NCBI GenBank assembly: GCA_910584945.1 | Contig: CAJUDY010000002.1 | Coordinates: forward strand, 119,047 to 183,046 | Direction of reading: 5' to 3' | Source of the DNA: an uncultured Lachnospiraceae bacterium | GTDB lineage: Bacteria > Bacillota > Clostridia > Lachnospirales > Lachnospiraceae | DNA length: 64,000 nucleotides | Position numbers and translations under genes: made by a program | In this document: positions 46,338 through 55,221 of the stretch, piece after piece | Numbering within the stretch: position 1 is the first letter of the stretch | Layout: each line of letters begins with the position of its first letter | The notes under the pieces: model-generated | What the model saw: only the letters and a program-made list of their open reading frames with translations | Database searches by the model: none | Told to the model about the DNA's origin: nothing

Positions 46338-49085
46338 ATGATCAAGAAAGTACTTATCATCAACGGGACTGAGCGCACCCTGGTGGTGGACGGGACCGAG
46401 TCTCTTGCGCAGATTTTAAGAGACCGTCTGCTGCTCACTGGCTGTAAGATCGGCTGCGGCGAGGGCCACTGCGGAGCCTGCAACGTCATCGTGGACGGCA
46501 AGGTGACCCGCTCCTGTATCACGAAGATCACAAAGGTGCCGGATTATGCGAAGATCGAGACCATTGAGGGCATCGGAACCCTCGACAACCTGCATCCGCT
46601 GCAGGCAGCATGGGTGGCGCACGGATGCGCACAGTGCGGTTTCTGTTCTCCGGGCTTTATCATGAGCGCAAAGGTGCTCCTTGAGAACAATCCTTCCCCC
46701 ACCAGACAGGAAGTGCGGGACTGGTTCAACAAGAACCGGAACCTGTGCCGCTGTACCGGCTACAAGCCGCTGATCGACGCGGTCATGGATGCGGCAAAAG
46801 TCCTGAGGGGCGAGAAGACCAAGGAAGACCTGATGTTCGTGCCCACCTACAACAAGATTCTGGGAACCAGATACGAGCGTCCGTCCGGCGCGGCGAAGGT
46901 GACCGGCCAGTGGAACTTCGGCGCGGACGAGATCAAGAACCTTCCGGAAGATACCCTTCAGATCGCTCTGGTACAGGCGGAAGTGTCCCACGCGAACATC
47001 AAGGGCATCGACACCGCGGAAGCAGAGAAGATGCCGGGCGTGGCGAAGATCATTACATACAAGGACGTGCCGGGCAAGAACCGGATCACGGGTCTTATCA
47101 CCTTCCCGACCAACAAGGGAGACGGCTGGGACCGCCCGATCCTCTGCGACGAGAAAGTATTCCAGTACGGCGACGCGATTGCGATGGTCTGTGCAGATAC
47201 GGTAGAACACGCAAAAGCGGCGGCGAAGGCAGTGAAGGTAGACCTGGAAGTCCTTCCGGCTTACATGTCCGCACCCGAGGCAATGGCGCCCGACGCGATT
47301 GAGATCCATCCGGGTACGCCGAACGTCTACTATGAGACCAACTGTATCAAGGGCGAAGAGACGGCTCCGATCATGGAGAGCGCGCCGAACGTCATCGAAG
47401 TGGAAGCATACTGCTCTCGTCAGCCCCATCTGCCGATCGAGCCGGATGTTGCTTACGCATACACCGACGAAGAAGGCCGCATTACGATCCATTCCAAGTC
47501 CATCGGCATTCATCTGCATCACGCGATGATCTGCGAGGGCATCGGCGTGGCTCCTGAGAAGCTGAGGATCGTACAACTCCATGCAGGCGGAACCTTCGGT
47601 TACAAGTTCTCCCCGACCATCGAGGCTCTGACCGGTGTGGCAACGCTGGTAACCGGCCGTCCGGTGGCGCTGAACTTCGATATGTATCAGATGATCACCT
47701 ATACCGGAAAGAGAAGCCCGGGCTTCATGAACATCAAACTGGCGGCAGATGAAAAAGGAAAGATTCTGGCGCTGGAAGGCAACAACTACATCGACCACGG
47801 TCCGTACTCCGAGTTCGGCGACCTTTTGACCCTGCGGTTAAGCCAGTTCGTGGGAGCAGGTATGGATATCAAGAACATCCGCAACAAGTCCCAGACCGTC
47901 TGTACGAACCATGCGTACGGCGCGGCATTCCGCGGCTACGGCGCACCCCAGTCCTTTATGGGCGGCGACATCGCGCTGGATGTGATGGCGGCGAAGATGG
48001 GCATCGACCCCTTCGAGTTCCGTGCGATGAACTGCTACAAAGAGTCCGAAGGGTCCACGACGCCCAACGGCTGCAAGCCGGACGTGTACTGCCTGGAAGA
48101 CCTGTTCGACCTGGCACGGCCGAAATATCACGCAAACAAAGCCTATGCGGAAGAACTGAACAAGAATCAGAGCGAAGGCGGCAAATATAAATACGGCGTG
48201 GGCGTATCCTTGGGCATCTATGGCTGCGGTCTTGACGGCGTGGACTCCTCCGAGGCATGGGCAGAGCTCAATGCGGACAACACCGTGACGATCTACAACT
48301 CCTGGGAAGACCATGGACAGGGCGCAGACATCGGAACCCTGACCCATGCCCATGAGACCCTGCGTCAGGCAGGCTTCACGCCGGATCGGATCAAGCTGGT
48401 CATGAACGACACAGGCCTGACCCCGAACTCCGGTCCTGCAGGCGGATCGCGTTCTAACGTCATGTCCGGAAACGCAACCCGCGTGGCATGCGAGCTTCTG
48501 ATTGACGCGATGAAGAAAGAGGACGGAACCTTCCGTACCTACGACGAGATGAAGGCAGAAGGCCTTGCGCTCAAGTATGAGGGCAAGTGGGTGGCAACCG
48601 ACTGCTCCGACTGCGACATGGAGACCGCCCAGGGCAATCCGTTCTCCGTCTATATGTACTGCATCTCCCTTCCGGTCGTCCGCGTAGAGATGGCAACCGG
48701 CAAGGTAAAGGTTGTGAAGTTCACGATGGTATCCGACTTCGGAACGATCATCAACAAGATCGTGGTGGACGGCCAGGTGATGGGAGCGATCGCTCAGGGC
48801 ATCGGCCTTGCACTGTCCGAGGACTTCGAGGACCTGAAGAAACATACAACGCTGCAGAAATGCGGAATTCCGTACCCGAACGACGTACCGGATGATATCG
48901 AACTGATCTATCAGGAGAACCATCCGAGACCGCTTGGACCGTACGGAGCAGCAGGCTGCGGAGAGGGCCCGCTGGCGGCGCCGCATCCGGCAATCCTGAA
49001 CGCAATCTACAACGCGACAGGCGCACGTGTGACGAAGATCCCGGCAAGACCGGAAGTCGTAAAGGCAGCCATCGACGCGCTGTAA
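46338..49085 (+). CDS. Molybdenum aldehyde oxidoreductase (Desulfovibrio Mop-like)
   Basis: 915 aa, single-chain xanthine-oxidase-family enzyme oxidising aldehydes to acids. It is strikingly like Desulfovibrio gigas Mop (907 aa) along its whole length. Plant-type [2Fe-2S] Cys are in CKIGCGEGHCGAC...C (about 39-60), the second cluster in CAQCGFC and CRCTGYKP (about 100-140). The molybdopterin part holds GKRSPGFMN, FRGYGAPQ, EDHGQGADIG and the catalytic Glu876 in AAGCGEGPL. There is no FAD domain, so electrons leave via a separate partner. ATG 46338 has AAGGAGGTATGG; an upstream in-frame ATG (46305) lacks a site. Codon use is strongly biased, as in highly expressed genes. Confidence 0.93.
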   Translation: MIKKVLIINGTERTLVVDGTESLAQILRDRLLLTGCKIGCGEGHCGACNVIVDGKVTRSCITKITKVPDYAKIETIEGIGTLDNLHPLQAAWVAHGCAQCGFCSPGFIMSAKVLLENNPSPTRQEVRDWFNKNRNLCRCTGYKPLIDAVMDAAKVLRGEKTKEDLMFVPTYNKILGTRYERPSGAAKVTGQWNFGADEIKNLPEDTLQIALVQAEVSHANIKGIDTAEAEKMPGVAKIITYKDVPGKNRITGLITFPTNKGDGWDRPILCDEKVFQYGDAIAMVCADTVEHAKAAAKAVKVDLEVLPAYMSAPEAMAPDAIEIHPGTPNVYYETNCIKGEETAPIMESAPNVIEVEAYCSRQPHLPIEPDVAYAYTDEEGRITIHSKSIGIHLHHAMICEGIGVAPEKLRIVQLHAGGTFGYKFSPTIEALTGVATLVTGRPVALNFDMYQMITYTGKRSPGFMNIKLAADEKGKILALEGNNYIDHGPYSEFGDLLTLRLSQFVGAGMDIKNIRNKSQTVCTNHAYGAAFRGYGAPQSFMGGDIALDVMAAKMGIDPFEFRAMNCYKESEGSTTPNGCKPDVYCLEDLFDLARPKYHANKAYAEELNKNQSEGGKYKYGVGVSLGIYGCGLDGVDSSEAWAELNADNTVTIYNSWEDHGQGADIGTLTHAHETLRQAGFTPDRIKLVMNDTGLTPNSGPAGGSRSNVMSGNATRVACELLIDAMKKEDGTFRTYDEMKAEGLALKYEGKWVATDCSDCDMETAQGNPFSVYMYCISLPVVRVEMATGKVKVVKFTMVSDFGTIINKIVVDGQVMGAIAQGIGLALSEDFEDLKKHTTLQKCGIPYPNDVPDDIELIYQENHPRPLGPYGAAGCGEGPLAAPHPAILNAIYNATGARVTKIPARPEVVKAAIDAL

Positions 49086-49090
49086 AAGGC

Positions 49091-49119
49091 TGGATATTAC
49101 GGTTATCGTATGATATAAT
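49091..49119 (+). promoter_or_regulatory. Internal promoter of the accessory operon
   Basis: TGGATA (49091-49096), 17-base spacer, TATAAT (49114-49119) with TGA extended -10, right after the oxidoreductase stop. Transcripts would meet the hairpin at 49133 at once. Confidence 0.55.
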
Positions 49120-49132
49120 GAGATAAAATGGC

Positions 49133-49170
49133 AGGGGCTGTCGTGGATTTGGCGGCAGCTCCTGTTTTTT
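49133..49170 (+). terminator. Terminator or attenuator between the oxidoreductase and accessory genes
   Basis: Eleven-base stem AGGGGCTGTCG / CGGCAGCTCCT (two G-U), nine-base loop, then G and T6. It lies downstream of the internal promoter and 45 bases before the next gene, so it may limit or regulate accessory gene expression. Confidence 0.7.
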
Positions 49171-49214
49171 CCTATTTCACACGCAGGGATGGGAAGCCCG
49201 GAGAAGGAGATGAG

Positions 49215-51434
49215 ATGGAGCGGAAGAACGAGCATGGTTTTATTGGAAAACATTATCTGATGAAGCAGGCATTCGGGCAGGAGGAACTGCACGAGCGGGA
49301 GGCGGTCTGTACCAGAGAGGACCCGCCCCCCTGTATGGCGTCCTGTCCGCTGCATATTGATATGCGGGCAGTATGTGCTCATGCGGCAAAGGGAGACTTT
49401 AAGAAGGCGGCAGGAGTGATCCGGACAGTGACGCCTTTTTTGCATCTTCTCTCGAAAAACTGCAGCCGGACCTGTACGCTGGCGTGCAGGCTGTCAGAAC
49501 TGGGAGACGGAATCTGTCTTCCGGCACTGGTGCAAGCCTGCGCACGGTACGGGGGCTCCGGCGCGGTCAACCGTTTTATGCTGCCGAAGAAAAGCCAGAA
49601 GGCGGCCGTATTCGGGGACGATCTGTTTGCGCTGGCGTGCTGCTGGGAGCTGGGAAAGAAGGGCTATGAGGTTCACTGGTATACCGCCTGTGCTTCCATG
49701 AAGGACGCGCTGGCGGCCTGGGAACTCTCGGAGGACGAAATTTCCTCAGATCTGACGGCTTTTGGAGGACTTCGGATCACCCTTGAAAAGCGGGAGGAAC
49801 TAAGACGGGAGGAACTCGAAGAGCTTTCTACCGACATGGACGCCGGCTGCGTGTCCCCGGCGCTTGGCTGGAGGGATCTGCCGGAAGGCATGTATGAGGC
49901 GGAGAGAAAGGAAGCGGCGGAGCAGCTTCTGGCGGAAGCAAAATACGCGGCGTTTCTGGCGGAACGGTACATCCAGAGCGTTCATACCATTCAGACAAGG
50001 GAAGAGAAGGAGAGTCGTCTCTTTGTCACCATGGACGGAGTGGAGGGCAGCCGCGCTCTTACGGACCTTCAGCATGTGACGAAGGAAAGCGCCATGGCCG
50101 AAGCGGCCAGATGTATCCAGTGCCAGTGTATGGAGTGCATAAAAGGGTGCGTCTATCTGCAGCATTACAAGAGGAATCCCCGGGCGGCGATCCGGGAGGT
50201 CTACAACAATATGTCCATCGTCATGGGCAACCATATGGCCAACGGCATGATCAACGCCTGCGACGAGTGCGGACAGTGCAAGGCTGCCTGTCCCAACGGA
50301 TTCGATTATCCGGACGTCTGTCAGATCGCCAAGCACACCATGGTGGAGACCGGCAAGATGCCGGCGTCGGCTCATGAATTCGCCCTGCTGGACGCGCAGT
50401 TTTCCAACGGGGAGGCTTTTCTGGTGAAACCGGAGCCGGGGTATGAGAGCTGCCGCTATCTGTTTTTCCCGGGCTGTCAGGCGTCCGCGGTCTCGCCGGA
50501 TACGGTGGAGGCGGCTTACGCGGATCTTCGCGCCAGACTGGAAGGCGGCGTGGGACTGATGCTGGGCTGCTGCGGAGCCGTGGCCAAATGGGCGGCCAGA
50601 GAGGATCATTTTAAAGAAGCCATGGGACAGATTAAGGATGCGTGGGAGCAGATGGGAAGTCCTCAGGTGATCTGCGCCTGTCCTACCTGCAAGAGCATCT
50701 TTGACGAGTATGCGAAGTTTCCTGCGGTGGGTATTTGGGAGATTCTGCTGGAAACCGGTGTGAGGCCGGTGTCGGAGGAAACCGTATCGGTCCACGACGC
50801 CTGCGGAGCCCGGGGGGACTGGAAGATGCAGGCGGATGTACGGGCCTTTATCGAGGCGCTGGGCTGTAAGATCGAGAAGATCCCCTATGAGGGGGACGTC
50901 TCTCCCTGCTGCGGCTTTGGGGGGCTTGTGAAGTATACCAATCCGGAAGTTTCGGGCAAGAAGGCGCATTTTGCAGCGGACCGGACCGGATACAAGCTTC
51001 TGACTTACTGTATGGCCTGCCGGGATCAGTTCTCCCGGGCAGGGGCGGACACCTTACATATCTTGGAGCTGGCCTATCAGGTGGAACCCCGGCCGGTGCC
51101 GGATCTGTCCGCGAGAAGAGCCAACCGGCTTCGGCTGAAGCAGAAGCTTCTGGCGGAAATATGGAAAGAGGGATTTGAGATGGAGACGATGCTGCCGGTC
51201 CTCTATGCAGAGGGCGTGGAGGAACAGATGGAAGGGCGCATGATCTTAAAGAGCGACGTGGACGCGGCGCTGAAAGCCTATGAAGCTTCCGGGGAAGCCG
51301 TGTTCGACGAAGAAAAGGGGTGGTTTGTGGCCTGCCGCCGTCTGGGCAATGTGACGTTCTGGGTGAAATTCACCCGGGAGGATGCTGCGTATACCGTACA
51401 CGGGGCGTACAGCCACCGGATGACGGTGGAGTAG
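49215..51434 (+). CDS. Large iron-sulfur protein with GltD-like N-terminus and two CCG domains
   Basis: 739 aa. N-terminal Fe-S module like the small subunit of glutamate synthase (about 30-120; PPPCMASCPLHIDMRAVC, CSRTCTLAC). The following region (about 125-290) is a shrunken nucleotide-binding domain in which the GxGxxG loop reads VFGDDLFALA, so FAD or NAD binding is doubtful. A second Fe-S module (about 300-360; CIQCQCMECIKGC, CDECGQCKAACPNG) and two HdrB-type CCG domains (about 415-520 and 525-620; FFPGCQ...GCCGAV...CPTCK and HDACG...PCCGFGG...CMACRDQ) follow. Predicted electron-transfer partner of the oxidoreductase. GAGAAGGAG precedes the ATG; an open frame from 49128 crosses the terminator and is less likely. 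Confidence 0.8.
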   Translation: MERKNEHGFIGKHYLMKQAFGQEELHEREAVCTREDPPPCMASCPLHIDMRAVCAHAAKGDFKKAAGVIRTVTPFLHLLSKNCSRTCTLACRLSELGDGICLPALVQACARYGGSGAVNRFMLPKKSQKAAVFGDDLFALACCWELGKKGYEVHWYTACASMKDALAAWELSEDEISSDLTAFGGLRITLEKREELRREELEELSTDMDAGCVSPALGWRDLPEGMYEAERKEAAEQLLAEAKYAAFLAERYIQSVHTIQTREEKESRLFVTMDGVEGSRALTDLQHVTKESAMAEAARCIQCQCMECIKGCVYLQHYKRNPRAAIREVYNNMSIVMGNHMANGMINACDECGQCKAACPNGFDYPDVCQIAKHTMVETGKMPASAHEFALLDAQFSNGEAFLVKPEPGYESCRYLFFPGCQASAVSPDTVEAAYADLRARLEGGVGLMLGCCGAVAKWAAREDHFKEAMGQIKDAWEQMGSPQVICACPTCKSIFDEYAKFPAVGIWEILLETGVRPVSEETVSVHDACGARGDWKMQADVRAFIEALGCKIEKIPYEGDVSPCCGFGGLVKYTNPEVSGKKAHFAADRTGYKLLTYCMACRDQFSRAGADTLHILELAYQVEPRPVPDLSARRANRLRLKQKLLAEIWKEGFEMETMLPVLYAEGVEEQMEGRMILKSDVDAALKAYEASGEAVFDEEKGWFVACRRLGNVTFWVKFTREDAAYTVHGAYSHRMTVE

Positions 51435-51442
51435 GAGGTACA

Positions 51443-51661
51443 ATGGCGGAGAAAAATTATTATACCATAGACCCCATGGGGAAGCTGACCTGCGCAAAGT
51501 GTAAGATTCCCCTGGTGAAAGGAAAGGCCACCTTCGGCTATCTGGGGAACGCGTTTCCGGTGGAACTTCCGGTATGTCCGAAATGCGGTTTCATCTACGT
51601 GCCGGAGGAGCTTGCGCTTGGGAAGGTGCTGACGGTGGAGCGCAGCCTGGAGGATAAGTGA
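51443..51661 (+). CDS. Small two-CxxC redox protein (DVU_1557 type)
   Basis: 72 aa. Two Cys pairs (CAKC and CPKC) about 28 residues apart form a zinc-ribbon or rubredoxin-like site. From memory this matches the small protein RefSeq names the DVU_1557-family redox protein, encoded with aldehyde oxidoreductase accessory genes. GTAGGAGGT before the ATG at 51443; the open frame further upstream is the antisense-free shadow of the Fe-S gene. It overlaps the next gene by four bases (GTGA). Metal content and partner are not deducible. Confidence 0.75.
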   Translation: MAEKNYYTIDPMGKLTCAKCKIPLVKGKATFGYLGNAFPVELPVCPKCGFIYVPEELALGKVLTVERSLEDK

Positions 51662-52314
51662 TCGGCGCACATCCCGGCGGGCTTACTCTGACCAGGCGGC
51701 TTCTGGGGCTGGCAGACGTGCCAGGTCCGGTCACGGCGTCAGGGATACCGGTAAAAGCGCTGGATCTTGGAGCGGGGACCGGGGAGAGTGTCCGGTATCT
51801 GAGAACGCTTGGATATGACGCGGTTGGAATCGACCGGGATGCAGGCGCGGACGGCAAGGACCTTCTTTCGGTCGGGGCCGCCCGGGCATCTGTGATCCGG
51901 GGCGACATGACCGCCCTGCCGTATCCGGAGGAGAGCGTTGACCTCTGTCTTGCCGAGTGCAGCGTCGCTGTCTGCGGGGACGGGCCTCGTGCGCTTCGGG
52001 AGGCGTACCGGGTCCTTCGCCCCGGAGGGAGTCTTCTCTTATCCGACGTATTTTTTCAAAAGGAACACGCGCCGTGTCTTTCCATGCCGGAGCCCCTTAC
52101 CTTTTCCTGCTGGGAGCGTGAGAGCTCACGCGCAGGATTTGAGCTCCGGAAAAGTTCGGACGAGACGGCGCTTTGGAGGGAATTTTTTCTGGAAAGTCTC
52201 TGGAATGACAATGCAGACGACGGGTTCTGTGATTTTTTTCTGGAGGCGGGAAAAGCGGGCTGCGGGTATTTTCTGGCCTGGCTTTGGAAGGGGGAAAAGG
52301 ATGGATTTATTTGA
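51658..52314 (+). CDS. trsM: SAM-dependent methyltransferase (TrsM, DVU_1556 type)
   Basis: 218 aa, GTG start overlapping the preceding stop with GGAGG upstream. Class I methyltransferase fold: motif I ALDLGAGTGESVRYL (about 33-47), acidic loop VGIDRD, motif after IRGDMTALPYPEESVDLC and ALREAYRVLRPGGSLLLSD. Belongs to the methyltransferase that accompanies the radical-SAM protein TrsS in this gene set. Substrate unknown: protein, cofactor or the small molecule handled by the cluster. The C-terminus overlaps the next gene by 14 bases. Confidence 0.8.
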   Translation: MIGAHPGGLTLTRRLLGLADVPGPVTASGIPVKALDLGAGTGESVRYLRTLGYDAVGIDRDAGADGKDLLSVGAARASVIRGDMTALPYPEESVDLCLAECSVAVCGDGPRALREAYRVLRPGGSLLLSDVFFQKEHAPCLSMPEPLTFSCWERESSRAGFELRKSSDETALWREFFLESLWNDNADDGFCDFFLEAGKAGCGYFLAWLWKGEKDGFI

Positions 52315-52729
52315 CCGTATGCTGGAGTTATCCAATCAGGGATATTACTGTGCGCAGATTCTGATGATTCTGGCGCTGGAATCAGAGGATAAGGAAGACC
52401 CGGATCTGATCCGCGCCATGAGCGGTTTAAACGGCGGCATGGGCTTTTCCGGGCATCTGTGCGGAGCGCTGACCGGGGGCTGCTGTCTCTTAGGGTATTT
52501 CTGCGGAAAAGGCGAGGCCGAGGAGATCGAGGACCCGAAGGCGTCCGAGCTGATCCGGGAATTGGTCGCATGGTTTGAAGAGACCGTGGGCGGCGCCTAT
52601 GGAGGCTGCGACTGCAGGAATATTCTGGAGGACGACCCGTCCAACAAGATGAAGCGTTGTCCGGAGGTGGTGGAAAGTGTCTTCTTAAAGTGTATGGAGC
52701 TGCTTTCGGAGAACGGGATACTGGCATGA
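52301..52729 (+). CDS. C-GCAxxG-C-C family protein (DVU_1555 type)
   Basis: 142 aa. N-terminal GYYCAQILMILALE, then GFSGHLCGALTGGCCLLGYF (Cys-Gly-Ala-x-x-Gly-Gly-Cys-Cys) and a Cys-rich C-terminal part (YGGCDCRNIL, KMKRC). The family is named for this Cys signature; it is thought to be redox-active or metal-binding, in some members membrane-associated. Start ATG after GGAAGGGGGAAAAGG, 14 bases inside the methyltransferase gene. Part of the accessory operon; function unknown. Confidence 0.8.
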   Translation: MDLFDRMLELSNQGYYCAQILMILALESEDKEDPDLIRAMSGLNGGMGFSGHLCGALTGGCCLLGYFCGKGEAEEIEDPKASELIRELVAWFEETVGGAYGGCDCRNILEDDPSNKMKRCPEVVESVFLKCMELLSENGILA

Positions 52730-53805
52730 GAATGAAGGGGCTGATCGCGGCGGCGGGGCTGTCCAGCCGCATGGGGGAGTTCAAGCCTTTCATGGAGCTG
52801 AACGGATTTCCCATGATCCAGATGACGGTCCAGAGCCTTAAGAACGCGGGGATTCAGGAAATTACCGTGGTCACGGGATACCGGGCGGAGGAGATGCAGG
52901 GAGTCCTTGGGCCCCTGGGCGTCCGCCTGGTGGAGAACCGGGATTACCGGGAGACGGATATGCTGGCGTCCATCCGTATGGGACTTGTCACGATCCAGGA
53001 TGCGGACGCGGTTTTCTTCCTGCCGGGGGACCTTCCGCTGATCGCTCCGGGGAGCATGCGGAAGGTAAAAGACCGACTGGCCGGTCTTCCCGGGGGAAGC
53101 GAAGCGCTGGTTCCGGTGACCGGCGAGAGCACTTCCCACCCGCCGGTGCTGCTGCCGGGAGGCGTTCGGAAAGTGCTTGATTACCGGGGCGGGGGCGGGC
53201 TGAAAGGCGCTTTTTCTTCCATGAAGACCGTCTATATGGAGCTTGACGACGCCGGAACCCTGGCGGATGCGGACTTTCGGGGGGATTTTGCAAAGCTTAC
53301 GGCTTACGCAAGAGCGCGCAAAGGCGTGGCCCGAAAGCTCTGGGAGGCGTGGTATGAAGAGACCGGGCTTCCGGAGCATGTGCGGGCGCACTGCCGGGCG
53401 GTGGGAGATCTGGCCGGATGGATGGCGGAGCGGCTGACGGAGCACGGCGCCTGCCTGGATATCGAACTTTGCAGAAGCGGCGGGTATCTTCACGACCTGT
53501 GCAGGCTTTCCGAACATCATGAGGCGGCGGCCGGTGTATTTTTGAGAGCGAGGGGCTATCTGGCCCTGGCAGACATTGCAGAGCGCCACAGGGGCTTTGA
53601 GACGGAACCGGAGAGCATCTGTGAGGAGTGGGCCGTCGTCTGCCTGGCGGACAAACTGATCCGGGAGGACAAAAGGGTTTCTCTAAAGGAGCGGTATCAG
53701 AAAGCCTTCGCGCATCCTCCGGTAAAGGAGAGAATCCTGAGAGATATCAAAGTCTGCCAAAGACTGAAAGAAGAATTCGAGGTGATGACAGGTGAGAGAC
53801 TATAA
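52726..53805 (+). CDS. NTP transferase fused to HD phosphohydrolase (DVU_1551 type)
   Basis: 359 aa. Residues 1-200 are a MobA/MocA-like nucleotidyltransferase (GLIAAAGLSSRMGEFKPFMELNG; FFLPGDLPLIAPGSM), as used to attach CMP or GMP to molybdopterin. Residues 210-355 carry an HD domain (VGDLAGWMAERLTEHGACLD, GGYLHDLCRL with His-Asp). A MocA-type half suggests cofactor cytidylylation for the oxidoreductase; the HD half may hydrolyse a nucleotide or pyrophosphate. Both activities are inferred. Overlaps its predecessor by ATGA and the cysteine desulfurase gene by 14 bases. Confidence 0.83.
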   Translation: MRMKGLIAAAGLSSRMGEFKPFMELNGFPMIQMTVQSLKNAGIQEITVVTGYRAEEMQGVLGPLGVRLVENRDYRETDMLASIRMGLVTIQDADAVFFLPGDLPLIAPGSMRKVKDRLAGLPGGSEALVPVTGESTSHPPVLLPGGVRKVLDYRGGGGLKGAFSSMKTVYMELDDAGTLADADFRGDFAKLTAYARARKGVARKLWEAWYEETGLPEHVRAHCRAVGDLAGWMAERLTEHGACLDIELCRSGGYLHDLCRLSEHHEAAAGVFLRARGYLALADIAERHRGFETEPESICEEWAVVCLADKLIREDKRVSLKERYQKAFAHPPVKERILRDIKVCQRLKEEFEVMTGERL

Positions 53806-54931
53806 CCATCCGATCTATATGAACAATGCAGCGACCTCCTGGCCCAAGGCTCCGGGGGTGGCGGAGGCCGTAGCGGAGGCGCTGCGGGCCATGCCCGGGG
53901 AGACGAACCGGGGCGGAGTCGCGGATTTTGACGTTTTCTCAGAAGTGAGGGCGGAGCTTGCAAAGCTTATGGGGGTGGACCGGCCCTCCCAGATCGCTCT
54001 GGGCTGCAACTCCACCTGGGGCCTCAACCAGGCGATCTTCGGCTATCCGCTGGAGCCGGGAGATACGGTGCTTTCTACGACCGCGGAGCATAACGCGGTT
54101 CTTCGTCCCCTCTATCTTCTGGAACAAAGGGGAATCCGGGTCGTGAAGCTTCCGGTGGATGAGGCGGGAAGAGTCCGGACATCCGAGTGGGAGCAGGCGC
54201 TTTTGGAACACCATCCAAAGCTCTGCATCCTGATCCATGCCTCCAATGTGACCGGGGCCGTCAACGACGTGCCGGTGCTTTCGGAGGCGGCGAAGAGTGC
54301 GGGGGCTGATCTCCTTCTGGACGTCTCCCAGACCCTGGGCTGTATTCCGGTGAGGCTTTCCGAGTGGAAGGTGGACCTGGCGGTCTTCACCGGGCATAAG
54401 TATCTTCTGGGTCCCCAGGGGACCGGCGGCGTCTATGTGAGAGAAGGGTTAAAGCTTCGTCCCCATATCGTAGGGGGCACCGGGGTGATGAGCGATCTGA
54501 AAGAGATGCCCGAGGAGATGCCGCTGCGTCTGGAGGCGGGTACCGGGAATGAACCCTCTTATCACGGGCTTCTGGCGGCTCTTCGCTGGAACCGGGAGCA
54601 CCCTCTTGACATGGAAAGCCTGGTGAGACGGACCAGGGAACTGTCGAAGGGTCTTGAGAAGCTTGGCTGCAAAGTCATCGTGCCGGGGGGCCTGTCGACC
54701 CCGGTGATTTCCTTTGTGATTCCGGGAATTCCTTCCGCGGACGCGGCGGATATCCTGACCGGAAGTTATGACATCGTCCTTCGGACCGGCCTGCACTGCG
54801 CGCCGGAGATTATGGAGGACATCGGCATGAAGGGCGGCACCATGCGGCTGAGTCTGTCCCGCTTTACCACGGAGGAGGAAGTGGAGCAGGTGCTCTGCGC
54901 GGTTCGGGACATTCTGGAGAGCGGTCTATGA
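53792..54931 (+). CDS. Cysteine desulfurase-like aminotransferase class V
   Basis: 379 aa, GTG start. PLP fold type I; internal Lys203 in VFTGHKYLLGP, Asp177 in LLLDVSQ, catalytic Cys336 in RTGLHCAPEIM and an N-terminal YMNNAATSWPKA are all SufS/IscS-like. In this operon the likely job is to supply sulfur, either to the sulfido ligand of the molybdenum cofactor or to an Fe-S or Cys-rich partner (inference). The start overlaps the NTP-transferase gene by 14 bases. The RefSeq-type cluster often contains such an enzyme. Confidence 0.87.
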   Translation: MRDYNHPIYMNNAATSWPKAPGVAEAVAEALRAMPGETNRGGVADFDVFSEVRAELAKLMGVDRPSQIALGCNSTWGLNQAIFGYPLEPGDTVLSTTAEHNAVLRPLYLLEQRGIRVVKLPVDEAGRVRTSEWEQALLEHHPKLCILIHASNVTGAVNDVPVLSEAAKSAGADLLLDVSQTLGCIPVRLSEWKVDLAVFTGHKYLLGPQGTGGVYVREGLKLRPHIVGGTGVMSDLKEMPEEMPLRLEAGTGNEPSYHGLLAALRWNREHPLDMESLVRRTRELSKGLEKLGCKVIVPGGLSTPVISFVIPGIPSADAADILTGSYDIVLRTGLHCAPEIMEDIGMKGGTMRLSLSRFTTEEEVEQVLCAVRDILESGL

Positions 54932-55221
54932 CCTGGCGGTGCAAGAAGGTGGAGAACTGCTTTGCCGGGGCCAGTACCTATGAATATGAACTTCCGGTGA
55001 CCGGGCAGGAGCTCTTGGCCTTTCTTGAGGGCTGGGAGATCCGGGAGAATCATAAGTTCCGCCGGCCGGTGTTCTCGGCAAAGCAGGGCCCGCTGGAGAT
55101 CAAAGGAATTCTGGCGGCCCATGTAGTCAAGGTAAATTACCCGGCGGATACATGGAAAGAAGAAAAGGAACGGTTAGAGCGATGGCTGGAACAGATAAAA
55201 CAGATAGAACAGAAAAAGTGA
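54928..55221 (+). CDS. 97-aa protein of unknown function
   Basis: Starts with ATGA overlapping the desulfurase stop and has GGAGAG upstream. 97 aa, basic. A conserved-looking middle (ELLAFLEGWEIRENHKFRRP) and a C-terminal coiled helix (EEKERLERWLEQIKQIEQ). One Cys at residue 11 (EKVENC). No motif assigns a function and I do not recognise the family. Tight coupling between the desulfurase and the radical-SAM gene suggests a small partner, for example a scaffold for sulfur or cofactor transfer. Confidence 0.6.
   Translation: MTWRCKKVENCFAGASTYEYELPVTGQELLAFLEGWEIRENHKFRRPVFSAKQGPLEIKGILAAHVVKVNYPADTWKEEKERLERWLEQIKQIEQKK

Noticed and set aside
46416..49445. Two long minus-strand frames opposite the aldehyde oxidoreductase (460 and 535 codons)
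   Set aside because: Their products are His/Arg/Val-rich; the plus strand encodes a full-length Mop-like enzyme with all cofactor motifs. The frames result from its strong codon bias.
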